Part shown: positions 1-5,147 of the stretch, piece by piece
Position numbering within the stretch: the stretch's first letter is position 1
How the letters are laid out: each line of letters begins with the position of its first letter
The notes under the pieces: model-generated
What the model was told of the DNA's origin: nothing
Databases searched by the model: none
The model's input: the letters and a program-made list of their open reading frames with translations, nothing else
Made by a program: the position numbers and the translations under genes
Assembly: GCA_016210245.1 (NCBI GenBank)
Contig: JACQUR010000176.1
Coordinates: 1 to 7,499 of the forward strand
Reading direction: 5' to 3'
Length of the DNA: 7,499 nt
DNA from: Chloroflexota bacterium
GTDB lineage: Bacteria; Chloroflexota; UBA6077; JACQUR01

Positions 1-78
1 CACCCCCGCGTGTGATGGAGCCACGCTCGACCTCACGAACCTGGGCTCTGCAGCTCCGCAGTCAGTTTGGAAAGGCGC

Positions 79-321
79 TCAGGCGCGCGTGCGCCGCAGA
101 TCGAGCCGCGCGCCGACGACTACCGGGCCGCTCAAGCCGCGGCCTTGCTGCAGCACGCCCTCGGTTTCGGGCGGGTACAGCGCAACCCAACCCTCCGCGG
201 CCAGGGCGGCGAGCCGCTTCCATACCAGCTCGCGGGCGCGGTCCAGCCCATCCGGAGTCCAGCGAAGGCCATGGATGCTCAGGTTGACCCACTCGGTGCG
301 CACGTCGCTCTGCGCTGGCAT
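79..321 (-). CDS. small hypothetical protein, 80 aa
   Basis: I do not recognise this protein. It starts at the ATG at 321-319, chosen because the minus strand carries a strong Shine-Dalgarno sequence (AAGGGAG) 8 nt upstream; it ends with TGA at 81-79. The frame stays open upstream to about 657, but that extension runs through repeat and hairpin DNA and has no comparable ribosome-binding site. The 80 residues contain a likely strand (VNLSIHGL, about 12-19), a central amphipathic helix rich in Ala, Leu and Arg (about 24-43), then GWVALYPPE (44-52) and a last strand-like stretch (GPVVVGARLDL, 65-75). There is no signal peptide, membrane segment, metal-binding motif or catalytic signature. It is probably a small soluble alpha/beta protein. 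It is divergent from the molybdoenzyme gene, with about 415 nt between the two starts, and no link between them is evident. Confidence 0.6.
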   Translation of the reverse strand: MPAQSDVRTEWVNLSIHGLRWTPDGLDRARELVWKRLAALAAEGWVALYPPETEGVLQQGRGLSGPVVVGARLDLRRTRA

Positions 322-353
322 ACTGCGTCTCCCTTTCGTACTGTCCGTCGCTG

Positions 354-370
354 CCCCGGGGCGCCCGGGG
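354..370. repeat. short GC palindrome
   Basis: CCCCGGG (354-360) and CCCGGGG (364-370) are exact inverted copies around a 3-nt centre, 33 nt upstream of the small minus-strand gene. It would lie in that gene's 5' leader if transcription starts further upstream. In GC-rich DNA such palindromes arise easily, so function is uncertain. Confidence 0.3.
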
Positions 371-434
371 TTGGCAGCTCTCTCGTCGCCCGCATAGGCC
401 GCGCGCGCCCGCCGCGCTGTCTCACTCGTGACAA

Positions 435-462
435 CTGAGTGCTGAGTCCTCTCAGCGCTCAG
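435..462. repeat. 12-bp hairpin built from TGAGTGC-type heptamers
   Basis: Arms 435-446 and 451-462 pair over 12 positions (one G-T wobble, 440 with 457) around a TCCT loop. The sequence is made of the same GAGTGCT heptamer family that recurs around 6029-6056 and 6159-6182. It lies upstream of the minus-strand gene at 79-321 and well before the promoter at 651. No T-run follows on either strand, so a classical terminator is not supported. Confidence 0.55.
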
Positions 463-568
463 GTGGCTGCCGTGCCCATGCTGGCAGACAGTGAAACGTA
501 GCGCAGGGGCCGCGGGGGACTGGAGGGTGCAGGAGCCTGGACGCCAGTCTGAAGACGCCCCAAGTCCG

Positions 569-626
569 TGGATGCTCACATCGAGCGCCTTCACCCACAG
601 GTGAAGGCGCTCGATGTGAGCATCCA
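569..626. repeat. perfect 27-bp inverted repeat with 4-nt loop
   Basis: Positions 569-595 and 600-626 are exact reverse complements separated only by CACA (596-599). Pairing stops at both outer ends (568 against 627 mismatches). The right arm ends 24 nt before the -35 box of the putative promoter at 651-679. No T-tract follows, so it is not a standard intrinsic terminator. It could be a cruciform-forming operator, the remnant of a small mobile palindrome, or a fold-back assembly artefact. It is unrelated to the heptamer repeats elsewhere in the window. Confidence 0.8.
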
Positions 627-650
627 ACGGATCAAGGGACCCCGGGGGGC

Positions 651-679
651 TGGACATGTGGCGAAGAACGTACTATAAC
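651..679 (+). promoter_or_regulatory. putative sigma-70-type promoter for the molybdoenzyme gene
   Basis: TGGACA (651-656; five of six match TTGACA) is followed after exactly 17 nt by TATAAC (674-679; five of six match TATAAT). Transcription would start near 686, giving a leader of about 50 nt that contains the CCCTGAC repeats. This is the best promoter match I found in the upstream gap. It is predicted from sequence only. Confidence 0.5.
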
Positions 680-713
680 CGCCTGAAGATGGCGCCAGCC
701 GTGCGCGATCGAT

Positions 714-734
714 CCCTGACCCCTGACCCCTGAC
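714..734 (+). repeat. three tandem CCCTGAC heptamers
   Basis: Three identical 7-nt units (714-720, 721-727, 728-734) end two bases before the ATG at 737. They occupy the place where a Shine-Dalgarno sequence would normally be, and none is visible. Each phase of the repeat offers TGA; one of these (731-733) closes the upstream frame of the following gene, so the protein cannot start earlier. Confidence 0.8.
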
Positions 735-736
735 TG

Positions 737-2950
737 ATGACCATGGAGCTCCAGAAGGCCATCTGTTGCCACTGTTCTGGACGCTGCGGCGTGCTGGTCG
801 GCCTGGCCGACGGCCGGCCGGCGAGCATCGCGGGCGATCCGAGCCACCCGGTGAGCAGGGGGTTCACCTGCAAGCGCGGGCTGGCGGCGCTCGAGTACTT
901 CGAGCATCCCGGCCGCCTGGACGTTCCGCTGCGGCGCGTCGGCAAGCGCGGCCAGGGGCGCTGGGAGCAGGTGGGCTGGGATGAGGCGGTGGACGACATC
1001 GCGACGCGCCTGGCGGCCATCCGCGATCGCCTCGGCTCCGAAGCCGTCGCCTACCTGGCCGGCACCTTCCACGGAACCGACCAGGGGATCGGCGTGCGCT
1101 TCATGCACCTCTTCGGCAGCCCCAACTACGGCGGCCCCTCCACCATCTGCGCCGGCCCGAAGATCGAGGCGGAGGCGCTCACCTATGGCTTCGGCCCGTC
1201 GGCGCCGGATGCCAGGCCCGGGGAGACGCGCTGCGTCCTGCTGTGGGGGCACCACCCCTCGGCCTCGTTTCCGGTCCAATGGGGCCGCATCCTCGCCTCC
1301 AGGCACGCCGGGGCCCGGCTAGTGGCCATCGATCCGGTGCGCACGGACGAGGCGCAGGCGGCCGACCTGTGGCTTCAACTGCGCCCGGGCACCGATGCCG
1401 CGCTGGCGCTGGGGCTCCTCCACGTCATGGTCCAGGAGGGTCTGTACGACCGCGCCTTCGTGGAGCGCTGGACGCTCGGCTTCGAGGCCCTCCGCCAGCG
1501 GGTGGCCGCGTACCCGCCCCAGCGGGTGGCCGAGCTCACCTGGCTAACGCCCGAGCAGATCGTGGATTGTGCCCGGCTCTACGCCTCGGAGCGCCCGGCC
1601 GCGCTCTCACACGGCTCGCCCAACGGCATGGGCCGCAACGCCCTCTCCTGCGAGCGGGCGCTCGCCCTCCTGATCGCCCTGAGCGGCAACCTCGACCGCC
1701 GGGGTGGGAACCGCTTGCCCGGCCCGCCCGAGCGGGTGCGCACCAAGGTCGACTTCGAGTGGTACGAGGCGCTCCCGATCTCGCAGCGAGCGAAGCAGCT
1801 CGGCGCAGACCGGTTCCGCCTGCCCCTGGACGGGTACGAGCGCCTCGGCCAGGCAGGACGCCGCCTCTGGCCAGGCCACGAATACGTCGTGGACGCGACC
1901 TACGGCGCCGCAGCCCACGCGCCGAGCATCTTCCGAGCCATCCTCGAGCAGCAGCCATACCCGGTGCGGGCCCTGCTCGTCCAGCACAACAACGCGATCG
2001 GCTGCTATCCCAACGCGGGCCTGGTCCGCGCGGCGCTGGCGTCCCCCAACCTCGAGCTCCTGGTGGTCCACGAGCTGTTCATGACCCCCACGGCCGCGTA
2101 CGCCGACTACGTGCTGCCCGCCACGTCGTGGCTGGAGAAGTCCTACCTGTACGTGTCGGGCTGGAACGGCCTGGTGGTGGCGACCCCGCGCGCCGTGGCC
2201 CCTCAGCACGAGCGCCACAGCGACTACGACCTGTTCCGCGACCTGGGCGCCCGGCTCGGCCAGGCCGTGTGCTGGCCGCCCACGCTGGAGGCGCTGTGGG
2301 ACCACCTGCTCGAACCGGCCGGCCTCACCTTTGGTGAGCTGTCGACCCGGGCGCAGAACTGGATAGACGACGCAGCGCCCCCGGAGCGGCACGAGCGCCT
2401 CGACCCCTCGACCGGCGCTCCATTGGGCTTTGCCACCCCATCGCACAAGGTGGAGCTGGCGTCCTCGATCCTGGCCGAGCTGGGCTACGATCCCCTGCCC
2501 GGCTACGAGGAGCCGTTGGACGATCCCGGGCAGGAGCGCGACTATCCGCTCCTGCTGATGGCCGGCGCGACCCATCCGGCCATGACCCACCAGGACCACC
2601 GCCAGATCGCCTCGCTCCGCCGCCAGCACCCCGACCCCACGGTGCGGGTCCACCCGGCCACCGCGGCCGAGCTGGGCCTGGCCGAGGGGGACTGGGCCTG
2701 GATCGAGAGTCCGACGGGGAGGATCCGCCAGCGCGTGCAACTGGCGGAGCGCGTCCACCCGCGGGTGGTCGACGCCGAGCGCTGGTGGTACCCGGAGCGC
2801 CAGGGCGCCGAGCCGGAGCTGTTCGGCGCCCTGGAGAGCAACGTGAGCGTCCTGACCGACGACGATCCACAGCGCTGCGATCCCGCCTACGGAAGCTGGG
2901 CCTTTCGGCTGGGGCGCTGCCGGGTCTCTCGGGCCGGCTCCTGGCGTTGA
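737..2950 (+). CDS. molybdopterin-dependent oxidoreductase, DMSO-reductase family
   Basis: A 737-aa catalytic subunit of the Mo/W-bisMGD family (BisC-like, COG0243 type). A [4Fe-4S] motif lies at the N-terminus: C10-x2-C13-x3-C17-x27-C45, followed by K46, the position of the lysine that bridges cluster and pterin in the family. C138 (in STICAGPK) is the likely metal ligand. Family signatures follow: AIDPVRTDEA (197-206), LRPGTDAALAL (215-225), GNLDRRGGN (317-325), ADYVLPATSWLE (456-467), TPSHKVEL (567-574), and a C-terminal dinucleotide-binding domain (about 603-735) with WWYPE (683-687). There is no twin-arginine signal, so it should be cytoplasmic. No Fe-S or membrane partner subunit is nearby. 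The fold resembles acetylene hydratase-type enzymes, but the Asp that follows the second cluster Cys there is Ser14 here, so that reaction is not supported. Substrate unknown. Start could also be the ATG at 743; no Shine-Dalgarno sequence supports either. Confidence 0.93.
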   Translation: MTMELQKAICCHCSGRCGVLVGLADGRPASIAGDPSHPVSRGFTCKRGLAALEYFEHPGRLDVPLRRVGKRGQGRWEQVGWDEAVDDIATRLAAIRDRLGSEAVAYLAGTFHGTDQGIGVRFMHLFGSPNYGGPSTICAGPKIEAEALTYGFGPSAPDARPGETRCVLLWGHHPSASFPVQWGRILASRHAGARLVAIDPVRTDEAQAADLWLQLRPGTDAALALGLLHVMVQEGLYDRAFVERWTLGFEALRQRVAAYPPQRVAELTWLTPEQIVDCARLYASERPAALSHGSPNGMGRNALSCERALALLIALSGNLDRRGGNRLPGPPERVRTKVDFEWYEALPISQRAKQLGADRFRLPLDGYERLGQAGRRLWPGHEYVVDATYGAAAHAPSIFRAILEQQPYPVRALLVQHNNAIGCYPNAGLVRAALASPNLELLVVHELFMTPTAAYADYVLPATSWLEKSYLYVSGWNGLVVATPRAVAPQHERHSDYDLFRDLGARLGQAVCWPPTLEALWDHLLEPAGLTFGELSTRAQNWIDDAAPPERHERLDPSTGAPLGFATPSHKVELASSILAELGYDPLPGYEEPLDDPGQERDYPLLLMAGATHPAMTHQDHRQIASLRRQHPDPTVRVHPATAAELGLAEGDWAWIESPTGRIRQRVQLAERVHPRVVDAERWWYPERQGAEPELFGALESNVSVLTDDDPQRCDPAYGSWAFRLGRCRVSRAGSWR

Positions 2951-3013
2951 CACGCTGCCCCGCCATCCCGCACCATTGGCAGCACCCCGCTGCCGGGCGC
3001 GTGACGCCCTCCT

Positions 3014-3019
3014 GAGGAG
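3014..3019 (+). promoter_or_regulatory. ribosome-binding site deciding the TTG start of the EamA gene
   Basis: GAGGAG lies 9 nt before the TTG at 3029-3031. No ATG is available near the N-terminus in this frame, and the next residues run straight into the first membrane helix, so this site supports TTG as the start. Confidence 0.6.
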
Positions 3020-3028
3020 CCCTCCCCT

Positions 3029-3919
3029 TTGCAAGCCGAGTTGGTCGCCCTCCTCTCTGCCACCGTGTTCGGCCTGGCAACCACCATCACCCGGCGTGGG
3101 CTCGAGCACGCCAGCGTCGCCAGCGGGGTGCTCTACAGCATGCTCGGCGGTGTCCTGGTCCTGGCCCCGGCGGGCCTGCTGGTGGCCGGCGTGCCCGCGG
3201 CCCCCTTGTCCGCACTGGTGTTGCTGGCGCTCTCCGGGCTGGTGGGCTCGCTGCTCGGCCGGCTGGCCGTCATCGCCGGCGTCTCTCGCCTCGGCGCGGC
3301 GACGGCGGGTGCGATCCAGGGCACTTATCCCCTCTTCGCCTACGCCCTGGCGCTGCTCTTCCTGGGCGAATCCATCACCCCGCTGCGGGGCGTGGGCGCG
3401 GTCCTGGTGGTAACAGGAGTCGCGATCCTGATGGCCTGGGGCCGAGCGCAGCCGGCGCGCACGGCGCGCAAAGGACGGGGGCGGCGCGCTGTGGTCTTTC
3501 CACTGCTGGCCGGGTTTCTCTATGCAGCTGCGGACGCGATCACCCGCACCGCGCTGCTGGAGGCGCCCTACCCGGTCTTTGGAGCGGCCGTCTCCTACGT
3601 CTGCGCCTTCCTGGCCGCGGCCGCGGGCTTTGCCGCGCTGCCGGAGCTGCGCAAGCAGCTCGTGCTGACCAGGCCGGCGATCGGCTGGTTTCTGCTCGGC
3701 GGCGCAGCCCAGGGGCTGGGGGTGCTCGGCCTGTTCACCTCGCTGGGCCTGGGCGAGGTGGTGCAGGTTTCGCCTATCATCGGCTCCCAGCCGCTGTTCG
3801 TGCTCCTGTGGAGCGTGGTGCTGCTGCGCCAGGTGGAGGTGCTGCGGCGCAGCACCGTCGTCGGCGCGCTGGTGGTGGTGCTGGGGGTGGTCATCCTCTC
3901 GTTAGCACGAGCGCTTTGA
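3029..3919 (+). CDS. EamA/DMT-superfamily transporter, 10 TM
   Basis: A 296-aa inner-membrane protein with the internal two-fold repeat of the drug/metabolite transporter superfamily (two EamA domains). Ten hydrophobic segments are visible: roughly 4-20, 32-53, 58-85, 93-113, 119-137, then 154-178, 182-204, 217-242, 244-267 and 276-293. A basic hydrophilic loop (RAQPARTARKGRGRR, about 139-153) joins the halves. Helix 4 ends in the family-typical FLGE (111-114). Members usually export amino acids, nucleobases or other small metabolites; the substrate cannot be read from sequence. It begins with TTG behind GAGGAG, 78 nt after the molybdoenzyme stop, and no terminator is seen between them, so co-transcription is likely. 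It might export a product or import a substrate of that enzyme, but this rests on position alone. Confidence 0.9.
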   Translation: MQAELVALLSATVFGLATTITRRGLEHASVASGVLYSMLGGVLVLAPAGLLVAGVPAAPLSALVLLALSGLVGSLLGRLAVIAGVSRLGAATAGAIQGTYPLFAYALALLFLGESITPLRGVGAVLVVTGVAILMAWGRAQPARTARKGRGRRAVVFPLLAGFLYAAADAITRTALLEAPYPVFGAAVSYVCAFLAAAAGFAALPELRKQLVLTRPAIGWFLLGGAAQGLGVLGLFTSLGLGEVVQVSPIIGSQPLFVLLWSVVLLRQVEVLRRSTVVGALVVVLGVVILSLARAL

Positions 3920-3943
3920 CGAGACGGGCCGATAGCGTAAGAT
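3916..3943 (+). promoter_or_regulatory. putative promoter for the lysine-rich peptide gene
   Basis: TTGACG (3916-3921) and TAAGAT (3938-3943) are separated by 16 nt. The -35 box overlaps the TGA stop of the EamA gene. Transcription would begin near 3950, giving a leader of about 30 nt. This suggests the peptide gene, and perhaps the SDR gene behind it, can be transcribed apart from the upstream pair. Confidence 0.45.
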
Positions 3944-3967
3944 TAAGCGATGTCCATCTATCCTTCC

Positions 3968-3973
3968 AGGAGG
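3968..3973 (+). promoter_or_regulatory. strong ribosome-binding site of the 31-aa peptide
   Basis: A full AGGAGG, extended by one more G, sits 5 nt before the ATG at 3979. It is the most complete Shine-Dalgarno sequence in the window and is the main reason to call the short frame a gene. Confidence 0.75.
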
Positions 3974-3978
3974 GATTC

Positions 3979-4074
3979 ATGCCGGACAAAGGGCCAGGAA
4001 CCAAGGGCGGGTCGAAGAAGCCCAAGAGCGGCAAGCAGGAGGCGAAGAAGCCAGCGCCGACCAAGAAGAAGTAG
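3979..4074 (+). CDS. 31-aa lysine-rich small protein
   Basis: A short open frame from ATG 3979 to TAG 4072-4074 with a full AGGAGG Shine-Dalgarno sequence and a plausible promoter just upstream. Eleven of the 31 residues are Lys, and Gly, Pro, Ser and Ala make up most of the rest; no hydrophobic core or membrane segment is present. The C-terminus ends in KKK. It should be a disordered, strongly basic peptide. Binding to nucleic acid, ribosomes or an acidic partner is plausible by composition only. Ten of the eleven lysines are AAG, in keeping with GC-rich codon use. It lies 59 nt after the EamA stop and 96 nt before the SDR start. I do not recognise a family. It could also act as a leader peptide for the following repeat hairpin. 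Confidence 0.65.
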   Translation: MPDKGPGTKGGSKKPKSGKQEAKKPAPTKKK

Positions 4075-4087
4075 GGCGTCAACCTGT

Positions 4088-4161
4088 GTTGGAGGTTGGA
4101 GGTTGAAGGTTGGAGGGAACTTCAACCTCCAACCTCCAACCTTCAACCTCCAACCTCCAAC
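4088..4161. repeat. perfect 29-bp inverted repeat of AACCTCC/GGAGGTT heptamers
   Basis: Positions 4088-4116 (GGTTGGA-type units) and 4133-4161 (AACCTCC/AACCTTC units) are exact reverse complements around a 16-nt spacer that itself carries another AACCTCC unit. The right arm ends directly at the Shine-Dalgarno sequence of the SDR gene (GGAGG, 4162-4166). Every GGAGG in the left arm resembles a ribosome-binding site and every CCTCC in the right arm resembles the anti-Shine-Dalgarno core. No T-tract follows, so a terminator is not supported. Confidence 0.9.
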
Positions 4162-4166
4162 GGAGG
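4162..4166 (+). promoter_or_regulatory. ribosome-binding site deciding the SDR start
   Basis: GGAGG, 4 nt before the ATG at 4171, fixes the SDR start. Starts further upstream in the frame (from 4096) would place repeat DNA in the coding sequence. The CCTCC at 4154-4158 could pair with this site across a 3-nt AAC loop. Confidence 0.75.
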
Positions 4167-4170
4167 AAGC

Positions 4171-4932
4171 ATGCGTTACCAGGGCAAGGTGGCCATCGTC
4201 ACCGGTGGCGGGCACGGGATCGGGGCGGCCTATTGCCGCGGCTTTGCACGCGAAGGGGCGCGCGTGGTGGTGGCGGACATCGACGGCCCGGCGGCCGAGC
4301 AGGTGGCGGCCGACCTGGCCCGCGAGGGTGCGCAGGCGCTGGGCGTGCGGACCGACGTGGCCACCCTCGAGTCCGCGCGCGAGATGGCCCGGCGCGCTCA
4401 CGAGCAGTACGGGCGCATCGACGTGCTGGTGAACAACGCCGCCATCTTCGCCACCATCCCCATCAACCGGGCGGGGTTCGAGGAGATCGACGACGCCGAG
4501 TGGGACCGGGTGATGGCGGTCAACGTTAAGGGCATCTGGTATTGCTGTCGCGCGGTGGCGCCCTACATGCGCCAGCAGCAGAGCGGCAGCATCATCAACA
4601 TCGCCTCGGGCACCGCCCTGTACGGCCCGGCAGGGCGCATCCACTACGTCGCCTCCAAAGGCGCGGTGCTCGCCTTCACCCGTACCCTGGCCCGCGAGCT
4701 GGGCGGGGCGAACATCCGGGTCAACTCGCTCACCCCGGGCTCGACCTTGAGCGAGGCCAACCCGACCGAGGAGATCCTGCGCATGCGCGCGGCCGCTACC
4801 GGTGACCGGGCGATCAAGCGCGTCCAGCGCCCGGACGACCTGGTGGGCGCGTGCCTGTTCCTGGGCTCGGACGACGCCGCGTTCATGACTGGCCAGACCC
4901 TGGTGGCGGACGGCGGGCAGAACATGCACTGA
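4171..4932 (+). CDS. short-chain dehydrogenase/reductase (SDR), 253 aa
   Basis: A classical SDR oxidoreductase, of FabG/glucose-dehydrogenase-like size, with a Rossmann fold. The cofactor motif TGGGHGIG is at 11-18. D36 at the end of the second strand (VVVADID) favours NAD(H) over NADP(H). D62-V63 and NNAA (88-91, a variant of NNAG) follow. The catalytic tetrad is complete: N118, S146, Y159 and K163 (YVASK). The C-terminal TGQTLVADGG (240-249) is also typical. It should be a soluble cytoplasmic tetramer reducing a carbonyl or oxidising a secondary alcohol; the substrate is not predictable. The start at 4171 follows GGAGG with a 4-nt gap. It is the last plus-strand gene before the convergent CPBP gene. 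A metabolic link to the molybdoenzyme upstream is possible but unproven. Confidence 0.93.
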   Translation: MRYQGKVAIVTGGGHGIGAAYCRGFAREGARVVVADIDGPAAEQVAADLAREGAQALGVRTDVATLESAREMARRAHEQYGRIDVLVNNAAIFATIPINRAGFEEIDDAEWDRVMAVNVKGIWYCCRAVAPYMRQQQSGSIINIASGTALYGPAGRIHYVASKGAVLAFTRTLARELGGANIRVNSLTPGSTLSEANPTEEILRMRAAATGDRAIKRVQRPDDLVGACLFLGSDDAAFMTGQTLVADGGQNMH

Positions 4933-4977
4933 TGAGTAGCCAGTAGGGCTGGGTTACCGCTGATCTGATGACTTCCA

Positions 4978-5046
4978 CCCCCGCCGCCCTGAAGGGCGGG
5001 CCTCAGGCCGCCACGCCCGCAGGCCCGCCCTTCAGGGCGGCGGGGG
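4978..5046. terminator. REPIN-like double palindrome, possible bidirectional terminator
   Basis: Arms 4978-5003 and 5021-5046 are perfect 26-bp reverse complements around a 17-nt spacer. Each arm also contains its own palindrome: CCGCCCT-GA-AGGGCGG (4984-4999) and CCGCCCT-TC-AGGGCGG (5025-5040). Two REP-like units in inverted orientation are the layout of a REPIN or BIME. It lies 45 nt after the SDR stop and 101 nt beyond the CPBP stop, in the convergent gap where a shared terminator is expected. Neither strand has a T-tract, so termination would need Rho or a stem-only mechanism. No REP-associated transposase is in the window. Confidence 0.6.
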
Positions 5047-5147
5047 GACCTGGCAATGGACGAGTCACAGACCAGTAGTCCGTGGTCAGCGGGAGCTGGG
5101 GCTGGAGGGCTGGTCCCGCTTCCCCCTGAAGAACGCGGAAGGTCCGA

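Noticed and set aside
1..78. Gene fragment at the left edge
   Set aside because: No frame with a recognisable protein, ribosome-binding site or RNA structure could be supported in these bases.
322..657. Longer form of the small minus-strand protein (about 192 aa) starting near 657
   Set aside because: The extension is encoded by the heptamer hairpin and the 27-bp inverted repeat, has no protein-like pattern, and the ATG at 321 has a strong Shine-Dalgarno sequence.
1607..3109. Long open frame (500 codons) antisense to the molybdoenzyme gene
   Set aside because: Shadow frame typical of GC-rich coding DNA; the plus-strand protein has all family motifs and the antisense product has low-complexity composition.
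3838..3856. 9-bp palindrome GGTGCTGCG/CGCAGCACC with 1-nt centre
   Set aside because: Lies inside the EamA coding region and is explained by GC-rich Leu-Arg-Arg-Ser codons; no regulatory context.
3979..4074. Toxin or antitoxin of a toxin-antitoxin pair
   Set aside because: No hydrophobic toxin-like segment and no second short gene beside it; the neighbours are a transporter and an SDR.
4088..4161. CRISPR array or intrinsic terminator
   Set aside because: Units are 7 nt without spacers, and no T-tract follows the stem.
4096..4170. SDR start upstream at 4096 giving 278 aa
   Set aside because: The extra residues are repeat-encoded; GGAGG before ATG 4171 and the standard SDR N-terminus fix the later start.
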